Shown: positions 1 to 9,604, counted from the stretch's first letter. The stretch: DNA of 64,000 nt from Limosilactobacillus reuteri (GCF_034259105.1 NZ_CP139478.1:1030001-1094000); one strand, 5' to 3'. The notes: generated from the letters alone by a model not told the origin. Numbers and translations are program-made.

Positions 1-80
1 CAAGACCGACCAATAAAATTATTGTGTTTAATTTGGAGAACGTTCATAATAATATTGATCAATTACTAACAAAGTTTTAG
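1..80 (+). CDS. 3' end of an unidentified gene
   Basis: An open frame enters from the left edge and ends at a TAG at 78-80, 12 bases before the carA-like start. The visible tail (about 25 residues) reads ...PTNKIIVFNLENVHNN... and ends in LLTKF. It is too short to assign. The short gap suggests it is cotranscribed with the carbamoyl-phosphate-synthase-like pair, so it may be a pyrimidine or arginine gene, but nothing in the tail proves this. Confidence 0.45.
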   Translation, partial: RPTNKIIVFNLENVHNNIDQLLTKF

Positions 81-92
81 GAGAGTGGGACA

Positions 93-1178
93 GTGACAGC
101 ACGATACCTAATATTTGAAGATGGCTCAATTTTCGCTGGCGAAGGTTTTGGTTCACCAGCTGTTACTTTTGGTGAGGTTGTTTTTAATACCAGTATGACT
201 GGTTACCAAGAAATCATCACTAATCAGGTTTACAATAACCAAATTGTCGTTTTTACCCAGCCAAATATTGGAAGTTATGGGATTCAACGTAATATCTATG
301 AATCAATTGTACCGACAATTAAAGGAATTATTGTTCGTTCACTTGCTGATGCTGGAACTAATGATAACGGACGCCAATTGACTCTTGATAAATACCTTCA
401 ACAAATGAACATTCCGGGAATCACTAATATTGATACACGGGCAGTAGTTCATAAATTAAGAAAAGCTGGAAAACCATTAAAGGGAAGCATTGTTCCAGTT
501 CCAGATGACCACGCTTTTGACCAGCTTCATGCGACTGTTTTAACGAACCAGCAAGTTGCTCAAGTCTCTACTCCTAAACCATATCCTAATCCCGGAATTG
601 GGTTAAGTGTTGTTGTGATTGACTTTGGATTAAAGAACGGAATATTACGGGAATTGAGTCGACGAAAATGTAATATTACTGTCTTACCATATACTGCAAC
701 GGCTGAAGAAATATTACGGTTAGATCCTGATGGGGTTGTACTTTCGAGTGGTCCAGGGAATCCCAATAATGTTCGTAAGTCAGTCCTGGAAATGATTCGT
801 AATGTCCAAACTAAAGTACCAATGTTTGCTATTGGACTGGGCCATGAATTATTTGGAATCGCCAACGGAGCAAATGTCCAGCAAATTCCAGTTGAACATC
901 ATGGCATGAACCATCCAATTCATGAAATCATTACTGACCACATTATCTATGCAACCCAGGCGGAGGGTTATCTAATTAATCGTAATTCAGTTGACCGCTC
1001 CCAGCTTTTTATTACGTATGTTGATATGCTTGATAATAGTGTTCAAGGGCTTCGTCATCGTCGTTACCCAGCATTTTCAGTTCAATTCTTTCCCGATGGT
1101 GCACCGGGGCCTGATGAAACTGATGGCTTATTTGATGAATTCATCGATACAATGAATAGGAGGGGAGATCGTCATTAA
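93..1178 (+). CDS. carA: Carbamoyl-phosphate synthase small-subunit homologue lacking the glutaminase triad
   Basis: 361 residues, GTG start after an AGGAG-type ribosome site. The CarA N-terminal domain (about residues 1-150) is well kept (FEDGSIFAGEGFG, FNTSMTGYQE, GITNIDTRA), followed by a class I glutamine amidotransferase fold (170-355). CarA normally hydrolyses glutamine and passes ammonia to CarB. Here the nucleophile elbow reads FAIGLGHE, with Gly248 where family members have Cys (GICLGHQ). The distal motif reads QFFPDGAPGP instead of QGHPEASPGP, so the catalytic His is Phe333 and Glu is Asp335. All three catalytic residues are therefore replaced, and glutaminase activity is not expected. 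The frame is intact and overlaps carB by one base (TAATG). It may be a retained non-catalytic or regulatory subunit, or a gene decaying without stops. Confidence 0.88.
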   Translation: MTARYLIFEDGSIFAGEGFGSPAVTFGEVVFNTSMTGYQEIITNQVYNNQIVVFTQPNIGSYGIQRNIYESIVPTIKGIIVRSLADAGTNDNGRQLTLDKYLQQMNIPGITNIDTRAVVHKLRKAGKPLKGSIVPVPDDHAFDQLHATVLTNQQVAQVSTPKPYPNPGIGLSVVVIDFGLKNGILRELSRRKCNITVLPYTATAEEILRLDPDGVVLSSGPGNPNNVRKSVLEMIRNVQTKVPMFAIGLGHELFGIANGANVQQIPVEHHGMNHPIHEIITDHIIYATQAEGYLINRNSVDRSQLFITYVDMLDNSVQGLRHRRYPAFSVQFFPDGAPGPDETDGLFDEFIDTMNRRGDRH

Positions 1179-3652
1179 TGGAAAAGTTGAAATCAGTATT
1201 AATTATTGGAGCGGGAGCCAACGATGTTCAGCATGGAGATGAACTCGACTCTGCTATCTATCGGGTATCACGCGTTTTTAAACAAATGAGGATAAAGACT
1301 ATCTTGGCAGACGATAACCCATTTTCGGTAAGCTTAGAAAATGTTGATCACGGTTGTATTGTCCCATTAAGAGTCGAGAGCCTAGTAGATATTATTAATA
1401 AATTTCATCCAGACGCAATCCTACCTACTTTAGGTAATCGTCGAGCTTTTGAGCTTACCCAAGAATTACTAGAAAAAGGGATTATTCGTAAAGAAAATAT
1501 TCAACTGCTAGGGATTCCTGAAGCAACTATTCGTCAAATTAATAGTGCTGTTTTGCTTGAACGAACGCTTCGACAAATGGAAGCACCAGTTAAGAAAATC
1601 GTAACGGTTAATAATTATCAGGATGCTTTGGATGAGGCAACTAAACTAGGGTATCCAGTTATTATCAGGTCAGTATTACCTAAGAGTAGCAGTACGCGTA
1701 AAATTGTGCATGATCGAAGTGAATTGGCAGATGCAGTAAAGGTTTGCTTAAGCCAGTCGCGGGCAGAACAAGTAGTAGTTCAGCAAAGTCTTGCCGGCTA
1801 TAAGGAAATTGAAGTCGTTGTTCAACGTGATAGTTCTGGAACAATGATGATGTTGTCAATGATTGAAGATATGGACCCAATCGGTATTCATGCTGGTGAT
1901 TCAATTGCCTTCAATCCTGTCCAGACACTTCTCGATCGGCAGATTCAAGATATTCGGGATACGGCTTTTGCTATTACCCGCAAATTAAGAATTGTCGGCA
2001 CGAACCATATTCAGTTTGCCCTTGATACAAACAGTGATCGTTTTTATGTCATTAAGAGCAGTCCATACTTTGATCGAATTACAGCATTTGTATCGCAGTC
2101 GACTGGTTACCCGATTGCTCAAGTAACAGCACAATTATATGCGGGAAAGCATCTGCGGGACATTGATCTTGGTGAAAATTATATTCATCATGCGGCTCTT
2201 ATCGAACCAACAATGGATCATATTGCTGCACGGGTTCCAATATGGGGATTCAACGATTTACCAAAAGCTAGTCGTTTACTTGGAACAGAAAAGCGGTCGG
2301 TGGGGACGGTTTTTGGTATCGGCCGAAGTACTATTGAAGCACTTTTTAAGGCAATTGAATCCCGTTACCATGAACCAGCCGACTTTCATCTTGCCGCCCA
2401 GAAGCAATTGACTGATGACCAATTAATCGCTAAAATTGTCCACCCCGAAGCCGGTCGACTTTTTGTATTAATTGAAGCAATGCAGAGAGGGTACTCAGTT
2501 AATGAATTAGCAGAGATGACAAAGATTGATCCATTTTATTTTGAACAGATTAATAAAATGCGGTTATTGATTCGTGAAATTGCTGATCATCCAAATAAAG
2601 AGCCGGTTTTGCAAAAAGCTAAGAGTTACGGCTTGAGTAACCAACTTATTGCCAGACTGTGGAATACTACTCCTGAACAAGTTTATCAGATGAGTATAGA
2701 CCACCAATTATTGACAAAGTATAAAGAAATCGAACCATCAGCTGGGGAGTTCGATCAGCATACTAATAGTTTTTACTCTGCTTACGAAGAAGAAAATGAA
2801 ATTAGCCGAACTTCTCAACCAAGCGCCCTGGTGATTGGAACAGGCGGATTACGATTAGGTTTAAGTAATTCTGGTGATTACTTTGTTGCTATGATGTTAA
2901 AGGAGCTTCATAATGAAGGCTTTAATAATGTTGTGGTAAATTCAAACCCTAGTTCTGTCACTTTTGATCCAGAGTTAGCTAAAAAACGTTATATTGAACC
3001 GGCAACAATTGAAAATATCTTGCAAATATTACGGATAGAGCAACCCCAGTATTTATTTATTCCCACTAGTTATGATAAATTACTAAAATCGTTGCAGAAT
3101 TATGATCTGGATGTAAAAATTGTTATAATTCCAGATGAATTGCCGACTACTGCTGCTAGTAGCGATAAGCAACGTTACTCCTTCAACTATGTCTATGATG
3201 GAAATTACGCTTATTCATTAGGGACAATGACTGATCTTTTTTCGCCAATTGCGTTAAATTATCAATCTACTGCTTTGCGCTACCCGGCTGATCTTCCTTC
3301 ATCAACTTACCAAAATCTTAATGACCAGGCTAGTATTGCTGTATTAAAGATGGAACAGCCAGGGTTATATCAAGCAATTTTTGAAGAGGATGATGGGGAA
3401 TTTAGTTTAATTAAAGTTCAACCATTGTCATTGCCAGAAGTAGCCTTTTTATCAAAAGCTCTTCATATTAGCTTACCAGGGATTTTTACTCAATTATTCA
3501 CTGGTAAATTTGATAAGATGTTGGAGCCTAAACCGGTATCTGGGATTGTTAACTATCGTGCAACCTTCCCATTTAAGGCGTTGCGAGTTAAGGGAGGAAT
3601 TCCTGCCCGTAACCGAGTTATTGGTGCTCAGATGCAATTTTTAGGAGAATAA
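1178..3652 (+). CDS. carB: Shortened, degenerate carbamoyl-phosphate synthase large-subunit homologue
   Basis: 824 residues, against about 1060 in functional CarB. The N-half is recognisable (HPDAILPTLG, YKEIEVVVQRD, GIHAGDSIAF, VQTLLDRQIQDIR), but the glycine-rich ATP loop is replaced by RSVLPKSSSTRK (residues 164-175). The metal-binding stretch that should read IEMNPRVSRSSA reads IKSSPYFDRITA, giving Glu to Lys293 and Asn to Ser295. A second Rossmann-like start is seen near residue 550 (ALVIGTGGLRLG). Most of the second ATP-grasp domain is missing or unrecognisable, its metal motif reads IKVQPLSLPEVA, and the allosteric C-terminal domain is absent. The protein is unlikely to make carbamoyl phosphate. 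It is translationally coupled to the equally degenerate carA and ends before a strong terminator. The long intact frame argues for a retained, non-canonical role. Confidence 0.85.
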   Translation: MEKLKSVLIIGAGANDVQHGDELDSAIYRVSRVFKQMRIKTILADDNPFSVSLENVDHGCIVPLRVESLVDIINKFHPDAILPTLGNRRAFELTQELLEKGIIRKENIQLLGIPEATIRQINSAVLLERTLRQMEAPVKKIVTVNNYQDALDEATKLGYPVIIRSVLPKSSSTRKIVHDRSELADAVKVCLSQSRAEQVVVQQSLAGYKEIEVVVQRDSSGTMMMLSMIEDMDPIGIHAGDSIAFNPVQTLLDRQIQDIRDTAFAITRKLRIVGTNHIQFALDTNSDRFYVIKSSPYFDRITAFVSQSTGYPIAQVTAQLYAGKHLRDIDLGENYIHHAALIEPTMDHIAARVPIWGFNDLPKASRLLGTEKRSVGTVFGIGRSTIEALFKAIESRYHEPADFHLAAQKQLTDDQLIAKIVHPEAGRLFVLIEAMQRGYSVNELAEMTKIDPFYFEQINKMRLLIREIADHPNKEPVLQKAKSYGLSNQLIARLWNTTPEQVYQMSIDHQLLTKYKEIEPSAGEFDQHTNSFYSAYEEENEISRTSQPSALVIGTGGLRLGLSNSGDYFVAMMLKELHNEGFNNVVVNSNPSSVTFDPELAKKRYIEPATIENILQILRIEQPQYLFIPTSYDKLLKSLQNYDLDVKIVIIPDELPTTAASSDKQRYSFNYVYDGNYAYSLGTMTDLFSPIALNYQSTALRYPADLPSSTYQNLNDQASIAVLKMEQPGLYQAIFEEDDGEFSLIKVQPLSLPEVAFLSKALHISLPGIFTQLFTGKFDKMLEPKPVSGIVNYRATFPFKALRVKGGIPARNRVIGAQMQFLGE

Positions 3653-3668
3653 TTTAGAGATATAAAAA

Positions 3669-3698
3669 AACTTCAGCCCGGTGTCTTGGGCTGAAGTT
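3669..3698. terminator. Bidirectional terminator between carB and rqcH
   Basis: An 11-bp perfect inverted repeat (AACTTCAGCCC / GGGCTGAAGTT) is flanked by an A-run on the left and a T-run on the right. It can end carB transcription on the plus strand and rqcH transcription on the minus strand. The rqcH stop codon lies in its tail. Confidence 0.9.
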
Positions 3699-3700
3699 TT

Positions 3701-5383
3701 TTAGTTAGAAAGCTTATGTGGTGTTACATAAAGTGTTTTCTGACCTGTAAAAATAACAAATCCAGGTTTAGCTCCGTTTGGCTTATGAAGTCGCTTGACA
3801 GGAAGATAATCAACGGGCACATTATCTGAATCGCGACCTTTAGAGAAGTATGCTGCTAACTGTGCGGCTTCAAGAATCGTATCTTCAGATGGGGTTGTTG
3901 AGCGGATTACCACGTGAGAACCTGGGATATCTTTAACATGTAACCAGATTTCATTTTTATTAGCAATCTTAAAGCTAAGACGGTCATTTTGTAGGTTGTT
4001 TTTACCTACTAGAACTGTGGTGCCATCACTAGTATGAAATTCTTCTGGAGCACTTACCTTAACTTTTCGTTGCTTTTTTCCGCTTTTCTTCTTTTTAATA
4101 TAACCTTGCTCTTGTAATTCCAGTTTGATCTCTTGAATATCAGCGGGAGCAGCTAATTTAATCTGATTTTCAATGTTTTCAAAGTATTTGATTTCATCAT
4201 TTGTCAGTTTCAGCTGTTCTTTTACATACTCAACAGAGGTTTTGAGCTTATTATACTTAGTAAAGTACTTTTGGGCGTTGCGCGATGGTGATAATTCTGG
4301 AGCAAGCTTGATTTTCAGTGGCTTATTATCATCATAAAAGTTAGGAAGTTCGATTTCTTTCATTCCGGGAGTTAATTTACTAAGATAGGTAGTAAGGATC
4401 TCACCACAAATTCGGTACTGATCTGCAGTTGCTGCATCTTGTAATTGTTGTTGCAGTTTTTTTACTTTTCGCCGATCTTTTTTTAGCTCATTCTTCAGTA
4501 CTTTTAACACTTGCCCAGCTAATTCTTTGGAACGATCCTGCTCTGCTTTATTGGCATAGAAGGCATCGAGAAGGGCAGAGAGGGAGTCGAAATGTTGCAA
4601 CTCACCATCAATATTTAATGGAGAGAACACAGCAAATTGGGTCTTTCCATTAGAGCGGGTGATTAATACTGGCTCTGGATTTTCAAAGTGATTAAGAAAT
4701 TGCTGATAGGTAGTTGGTAAATTATCACTTTGCAGTAATTCTGCAGCTAATTTCCGCGCGGAGTCTTTGCCAAATCCTTGATAATGTTGCTGTAACTGAT
4801 GACTTAATTCTGCTTCGTCATTAGTTTGCCTTACAAGGTCAGAGTAGACCTGGTTTGGTAAGTAAGGGTTAACTTTATCTTGCTTTGGTGGCATAACAAA
4901 GGTTGCACCTGGCAATAACAAGCGAACTCGGTTTTGATCTGAGCCAACATGCTTAATGGTGTCAATAATTTTGTCCGTCTTAAGATTAACGAGGGAGATA
5001 TTACTATGCCGGGCCATAATCTCACTCACAAGGACTAGTTGTTGACTATCGCCTAATTCATCACGAGTGTCAAAGGTAATTTTGATAATCCGATCATTAT
5101 CAACTTGTTCAATTTTATTGACGATTGCGCCTTCAAGGTATTTCCGCATCGTCATTGTAAAATTAGTTGGAACTGCTGGATTTTTATAGGGGATCTCAGT
5201 AATTTGGATTCGTGGGTATGTTGGATTAGCAGAAATGAGTAATGGATAATTGTGTCGATGGGCACGGATCGTAATGATTAATTCTGCAGGGTAAGGTTGA
5301 CTAACTTTGGCTACCCGACCAGTAGTTAATTTTTGATCTAGCTCATGGACAATTGCATGAGTAAACAAGCCGTCAAAAGACAT
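3701..5383 (-). CDS. rqcH: RqcH / NFACT family ribosome quality-control protein (FbpA-like)
   Basis: 560 residues. It begins MSFDGLFTHAIVHEL, typical of the NFACT-N domain. The middle (about 280-420) is rich in charged coiled-coil sequence, and the C-terminal NFACT-R domain shows GKNNLQNDRLSFKIA, WLHVKDIPGSHVVI and AAYFSKGRDS. Members bind the 50S subunit with peptidyl-tRNA after ribosome splitting and recruit tRNA-Ala to add C-terminal alanine tails. Older annotations call them fibronectin-binding proteins. It is a single gene with its own promoter region to the right, converging on carB. Length and motifs are normal. Confidence 0.93.
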   Translation of the reverse strand: MSFDGLFTHAIVHELDQKLTTGRVAKVSQPYPAELIITIRAHRHNYPLLISANPTYPRIQITEIPYKNPAVPTNFTMTMRKYLEGAIVNKIEQVDNDRIIKITFDTRDELGDSQQLVLVSEIMARHSNISLVNLKTDKIIDTIKHVGSDQNRVRLLLPGATFVMPPKQDKVNPYLPNQVYSDLVRQTNDEAELSHQLQQHYQGFGKDSARKLAAELLQSDNLPTTYQQFLNHFENPEPVLITRSNGKTQFAVFSPLNIDGELQHFDSLSALLDAFYANKAEQDRSKELAGQVLKVLKNELKKDRRKVKKLQQQLQDAATADQYRICGEILTTYLSKLTPGMKEIELPNFYDDNKPLKIKLAPELSPSRNAQKYFTKYNKLKTSVEYVKEQLKLTNDEIKYFENIENQIKLAAPADIQEIKLELQEQGYIKKKKSGKKQRKVKVSAPEEFHTSDGTTVLVGKNNLQNDRLSFKIANKNEIWLHVKDIPGSHVVIRSTTPSEDTILEAAQLAAYFSKGRDSDNVPVDYLPVKRLHKPNGAKPGFVIFTGQKTLYVTPHKLSN

Positions 5384-5599
5384 TAGTGTAGCCTCCTAAA
5401 TATTATAATTACAAACGAAAATAGCACTATTAATTATACAGTTTTACATCATTAATGAAAAGTAATGTTACTTTAGTGGACATATTTTTGGTTGGTTTAG
5501 GGCCGTCAATGTGGTATGCTTTTTGTATTATGTGTGTGAAATCCGCGTAAAAACGCAATTATTTTTAATTATACAAATTTAGAACATGGAGTTGATAAG

Positions 5600-6478
5600 A
5601 TGAAAATTGCTGTTGTTACTGACAGCACTGCCTACCTTTCTCCTGAAGAGGCGGCGGCTAATAATATTCATGTTGTTCCAATCCCAGTGACATTGGATGG
5701 TCAAACATACCGTGAAGGTGTTGATATTTCCACCAGTGATTTTTATGAAAAGATGGCAAATTCAAGCTCTTTTCCAACGACTTCCCAAACGCCAATCGGC
5801 CAATTGATGGAAGTCTACCAAGGATTAGCTGATGATGGGTATGATGCTGTGATTAGCATTCATTTAACACGGGCTATTACAGGATATTTGGATACTGTTG
5901 AGCAACTTGCTGAGCAGATGAAGGATACAATCAAGATCGTACCAATTGATTCCCACTTAACAGTTAAAATGATGGGATACTTAGCCTTAGAAGCAGCTAA
6001 ATTAGCTAGTGAAGGCGATGATTTAGATGATATTGTTAAAAAGGTAAAAGAATATCGTGATACCTTTAATAATGTATTTGTGGTTGATGACTTGCAAAAC
6101 CTTGTTCGTGGTGGTCGTTTATCAAACGCCTCTGCATTTGTAGGCTCAATTTTGAAAATCAAACCCCTCTTGACTATGCATACTCCAACGCATGCCATTG
6201 AAGCGTTTGAAAAGGTGCGGTCAATGAAAAAGGCAAAACTTCGCTGTGAACAAATCTTTGATGAGGATATTGCCAAACTTGACTATCCAGTTAGAGCAAT
6301 GGTTGTTCATGCGAATGCTCCAGAAGAAGGCCAAAAGTGGCTTGATAAACTTCAATCGGATCATCCTGATATTTCATTTGAGTTGAGTTACTTTGGTCCG
6401 GTAATTGGCTCCCACTTAGGACAAGGAGCCCTAGCCTTAGCATGGATGCAAGACACAGCAAAGAAGCCTTTAGCATGA
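5600..6478 (+). CDS. DegV family fatty-acid-binding protein
   Basis: 292 residues, starting MKIAVVTDSTAYL, the usual DegV opening. The TSQTPIGQLMEVY segment and the VRGGRLSNASAFVGSILKIKP block, typical of the lipid-binding cleft, are present. DegV/FakB proteins bind a fatty acid and, when paired with FakA, present it for phosphorylation. No fakA is seen here. The stop overlaps the start of the next gene (ATGA), so the two are translationally coupled. Confidence 0.9.
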   Translation: MKIAVVTDSTAYLSPEEAAANNIHVVPIPVTLDGQTYREGVDISTSDFYEKMANSSSFPTTSQTPIGQLMEVYQGLADDGYDAVISIHLTRAITGYLDTVEQLAEQMKDTIKIVPIDSHLTVKMMGYLALEAAKLASEGDDLDDIVKKVKEYRDTFNNVFVVDDLQNLVRGGRLSNASAFVGSILKIKPLLTMHTPTHAIEAFEKVRSMKKAKLRCEQIFDEDIAKLDYPVRAMVVHANAPEEGQKWLDKLQSDHPDISFELSYFGPVIGSHLGQGALALAWMQDTAKKPLA

Positions 6479-7119
6479 AAAAACAAACTTTAATTAAAAC
6501 CTTTTTGGCAATTGCGGCAGGTATTTTGATGATATTAATATCATTTACTGGCTTTCAAACCATTTTACCGACCGGTGAGGCGTTTATGCCTTTAGCTGGC
6601 GTGATTGCAGTGGGGATAGCAGTTGCATTAGGAATTAATATTGCATTTATCGTGACGCTGGTTAGTGCCATAATCATGATTGTCTTAGGAACTGCCGACT
6701 GGGTAATATTAGTCGATTTTATTGTTATTTTGATTGTGGTTGGCTTGATTTTACGCAAACAGGTTCCATTATCTATTGATCTCAATCATTCACAATTATT
6801 ATGGCTTGCTATTTTTACCGGTTTAGTTCAATTATTCTTTATCTCAATCTTTTATGGTTTAATTGGATTAGTCCTAACGGGGACGCCAACAGGTGGATTA
6901 ACATTTGTTCAACTAATTATTCCTAACGCATTACTGACAGGATTATTATATGGCTTCCTAGTAGCGCCGATCTCATTGATTTGTCGGTGGATAGCGCGAA
7001 AAGCGTTGCATATTGATAATAATCATCATAATGATTCAGGTAACTCTGCAGGCGATAAGCAGGGCGGTTCGATTATTGTCGACTTAAGAAGTGCTAAAAA
7101 TAAAAAAGATGATAAGTAA
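6475..7119 (+). CDS. Multi-pass membrane protein of unknown function
   Basis: 214 residues counted from the ATG that overlaps the degV stop (ATGA). A longer in-frame start at 6442 lies inside degV and is less likely. At least five hydrophobic stretches are visible (about residues 8-28, 38-60, 65-95, 105-130, 145-172), followed by a hydrophilic His/Asn/Lys-rich tail of about 40 residues. I do not recognise the family. Coupling to a lipid-binding DegV protein hints at a membrane-lipid context, but that is inference. Confidence 0.65.
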   Translation: MKKQTLIKTFLAIAAGILMILISFTGFQTILPTGEAFMPLAGVIAVGIAVALGINIAFIVTLVSAIIMIVLGTADWVILVDFIVILIVVGLILRKQVPLSIDLNHSQLLWLAIFTGLVQLFFISIFYGLIGLVLTGTPTGGLTFVQLIIPNALLTGLLYGFLVAPISLICRWIARKALHIDNNHHNDSGNSAGDKQGGSIIVDLRSAKNKKDDK

Positions 7120-7122
7120 GCA

Positions 7123-7163
7123 AAATGCCATGGAAAAACATTCGTATTTCTTCCATGGCATTT
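7123..7163. terminator. Hairpin terminator downstream of the DegV pair
   Basis: Perfect 13-bp inverted repeat (AAATGCCATGGAA at 7123-7135, TTCCATGGCATTT at 7151-7163) between two converging genes. T-rich tails are short, so termination strength is uncertain. Confidence 0.6.
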
Positions 7164-7181
7164 ACTATTTCCATAAACAAT

Positions 7182-7841
7182 TTACATCTTTGCGTCCCAT
7201 TCGGCGTGAAACTCGTCAAGAAAATCGAGCATTACTTGTTGACGGTGATTTGCAATTTTCTTGGCAGTTTCAGTGTTCATCATGTCCTTTAGGTGTAAGA
7301 GCTTTTCATCAAAGTGATTAATGATAGTTTCATTTGCTAAATTACGATATTCTTCCCGGGACATATTATGACGAGGCTTAATAGCCGGATCGTATATTTT
7401 TTCATGATGACCACCTCCATAATAGATTGCCCGGGTAATGCCAATTGCGCCGATTGCATCTAACCAGTCGGCATCACGTACTATTTGTCCAATGATGGAG
7501 AGTTTGACTTCCTCTTTATCTAAAGTATAGGCAAAAGAAATATTATTGATGACATCCATAATTATTTTGACTTCTTCATCACTAAAGTCATTTTGCTTTA
7601 AGTAATCAACTAATTCTTGTTTAGCTGCTTCAACGTTGTCAACTAATTTCTCATCAATTGTATCGTGAAGGTAGGCCGCTACAATCGGCAAAAATGGGTC
7701 AACTTTTTCGCCCATAGCTAACCGTTTACTCATTTTCACTACGCGGTTAATATGGTCTATCCCATGACCAGTCTTGTCTTGACCTAATTTTTGAATGGTG
7801 TACTCTTTAATGGCAGTTAATTGTTGCGCTTGTTTCATCAT
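7182..7841 (-). CDS. HD-domain phosphohydrolase (YpgQ/YedJ-like)
   Basis: About 219 residues when started at the ATGATG preceded by AGAGG. A longer in-frame start 38 codons upstream lacks a ribosome site and is rejected. HD signature residues are visible: GHGIDHINRV, AAYLHDTIDE and VRDADWLDAIGAIG, giving the H...HD...D metal set. Family members hydrolyse nucleotides or other phosphates, but the substrate cannot be read from sequence. The gene is monocistronic and diverges from the GT8 gene. Confidence 0.85.
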   Translation of the reverse strand: MMKQAQQLTAIKEYTIQKLGQDKTGHGIDHINRVVKMSKRLAMGEKVDPFLPIVAAYLHDTIDEKLVDNVEAAKQELVDYLKQNDFSDEEVKIIMDVINNISFAYTLDKEEVKLSIIGQIVRDADWLDAIGAIGITRAIYYGGGHHEKIYDPAIKPRHNMSREEYRNLANETIINHFDEKLLHLKDMMNTETAKKIANHRQQVMLDFLDEFHAEWDAKM

Positions 7842-7936
7842 AAAACCTCTATTCTTGATTGGTTCTTTAATTATTAAATACTGAATCGCAATCCACGTCA
7901 ACGTTTTGTAAAATAAGATGTGAGGAGTGGAATGAA

Positions 7937-8785
7937 ATGAACTTATTATTTTCAATTAACGACAAGTTTGTTACACAATTAGCAACCGTTTTATTATCAA
8001 TTAAACTAAATACGCAAGCACAAGAATTTAACGTATATGTCTTACAAAAGGATAAATTGAAACGAACTGATGACTTGGAAAGAGTTTGTAAGCAATTAGA
8101 AATGAACTATTTTCCGATCAAAGTTAATGATCAATTATTTAGCAAAGCACCAGTTACAGACCGCTACCCGACGACAATATATTATCGTTTACTAGCATAC
8201 CGTCTTTTACCTCAAGATTTGCATAAGATTTTGTATTTAGATGCTGATGTATTGTGTATTAATGATCTTTCAAGTCTGTATGAGACTTCATTAGATGGAT
8301 ACCTATATGCTTCTGCCATCCATACAAACCTTACGAATACGACAGAGGTTATTAATAAGATTCGTCTGCAAAACTTTGATGCTGACGGGTATTATAATTC
8401 TGGCATTCTCTTGATGAACCTTGATACTATCCGTAAAAAAGTAAAGGATACGGACATTTTTAACTACATCCGTACCCATACACTTTTATTACCTGATCAA
8501 GACGTCTTGAATGCCTTATATGGACGCTATATTAAGTCTATCCCTGATCAGTTATATAATTTTGATACTCGTAAGGGCGGTATTTACGAAACGATTTCCT
8601 TTGGCGAATGGACAACCGATTGGGTAATGCGTAATACCGTGATTCTTCATTATTGCGGGCGAGACAAGCCTTGGCTACCAGCTAAAAATAGTGGACGATT
8701 CACTGCTTTATACAAAAACTACTTTCAAATGACTAACAAACTTATTAGTGCAGCACTATTACTTCCCCCAGAAGAAGTTAATTAA
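7937..8785 (+). CDS. Glycosyltransferase family 8 protein
   Basis: 282 residues. The GT8 core shows ILYLDADVLCIND with the DxD metal/nucleotide-sugar motif, YYNSGILLMNL, and LPDQDVLNALY, with a C-terminal ILHYCGRDKPW. GT8 enzymes transfer glucose or galactose to sugar or lipid acceptors, often in lipoteichoic-acid or surface-glycan assembly. No signal peptide is seen, so it is cytosolic. Its 3' end overlaps the converging hydrolase gene by 27 bases, leaving no room for a separate terminator. Confidence 0.88.
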   Translation: MNLLFSINDKFVTQLATVLLSIKLNTQAQEFNVYVLQKDKLKRTDDLERVCKQLEMNYFPIKVNDQLFSKAPVTDRYPTTIYYRLLAYRLLPQDLHKILYLDADVLCINDLSSLYETSLDGYLYASAIHTNLTNTTEVINKIRLQNFDADGYYNSGILLMNLDTIRKKVKDTDIFNYIRTHTLLLPDQDVLNALYGRYIKSIPDQLYNFDTRKGGIYETISFGEWTTDWVMRNTVILHYCGRDKPWLPAKNSGRFTALYKNYFQMTNKLISAALLLPPEEVN

Positions 8786-9604
8786 GATTTTATTGACTTG
8801 GGGGTTGTGATGAAGTAATTCATGTTTAGCATTTGGCCCCGTAATCTTAACTTCGCGGTATGAACGTGCGCGGTTATTAATGAGGTACTTGAGCGAAAGA
8901 CAGGAAGCGTTTGAAACTTGGCTATCGTTGCCATCTTTTAAGTCACCGTAAATATTCAATAATTTAATTTGTCGTGGGTAACGGTGACGTAACGGGAGTA
9001 GCTTTTGATAGGAATCATTCATTGCGGAAGGTTTTCCCGTCTTTTTATTCACTGTTAGATTAGCAGGTTCATTCCAACCGATTGCACCATCAAAAGTTCC
9101 AGCCATCGCAACTTGTTTTTGAATTTGCGGAAGGTTATGGTTCCCGGCATTAGCAAGGAGAAAATACATAACTGCCATGTTTCCCATGGAGTGTGCTTCA
9201 ATATTTACCTTTTTAAAATGATATTTAGCTTGCAGTTCTTCAAGAACGTTCTTAACCCATTGACCTTGTAATTCATAATTTGTGCTATGGTTATCATTAA
9301 AATTAACCATCACGAGCGGATTGACAGTGTTATGAGGGATATCTCCTTTAAGAGTAACGGTTCCATCGCCAGCAACATCTGCGGTGATAACTGTTTTTGA
9401 CACGCCTGCTTTCACAAAGCCGTTTACCATATATTCTTCCGCATGGGCACCGCTTCCGTAGCCATGAAAAAAGAGAGTGGGGGTAGTAGAATGAATATAT
9501 TTATTGGAAAGGTCTGCATGAATCGAATTTGCTGCTAGTCCATAAATAAATGTTAGAAAAAGTGCAGTAAATATTGTTAAAGTAAATTTAATAAATTTGG
9601 TCAT
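8759..9604 (-). CDS. Secreted or anchored alpha/beta hydrolase (DUF915 type)
   Basis: 281 residues with an N-terminal hydrophobic segment (about residues 7-25) acting as signal peptide or anchor. The fold shows TLFFHGYGSG (oxyanion region), VNIEAHSMGNMAVMYF with the nucleophile Ser in HSMGN, and a late histidine in AKHELLHHNP. This matches the DUF915 cell-surface hydrolase family common in lactobacilli, whose substrates are unknown. A paralogue lies at 38.4 kb in this window. The gene has its own upstream region next to the GNAT gene. Confidence 0.87.
   Translation of the reverse strand: MTKFIKFTLTIFTALFLTFIYGLAANSIHADLSNKYIHSTTPTLFFHGYGSGAHAEEYMVNGFVKAGVSKTVITADVAGDGTVTLKGDIPHNTVNPLVMVNFNDNHSTNYELQGQWVKNVLEELQAKYHFKKVNIEAHSMGNMAVMYFLLANAGNHNLPQIQKQVAMAGTFDGAIGWNEPANLTVNKKTGKPSAMNDSYQKLLPLRHRYPRQIKLLNIYGDLKDGNDSQVSNASCLSLKYLINNRARSYREVKITGPNAKHELLHHNPQVNKILINFFWGK

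Noticed and set aside
7091..7321. Small plus-strand frame across the DegV/HD terminator
   Set aside because: It overlaps the HD-domain gene and terminator and has no coding character.
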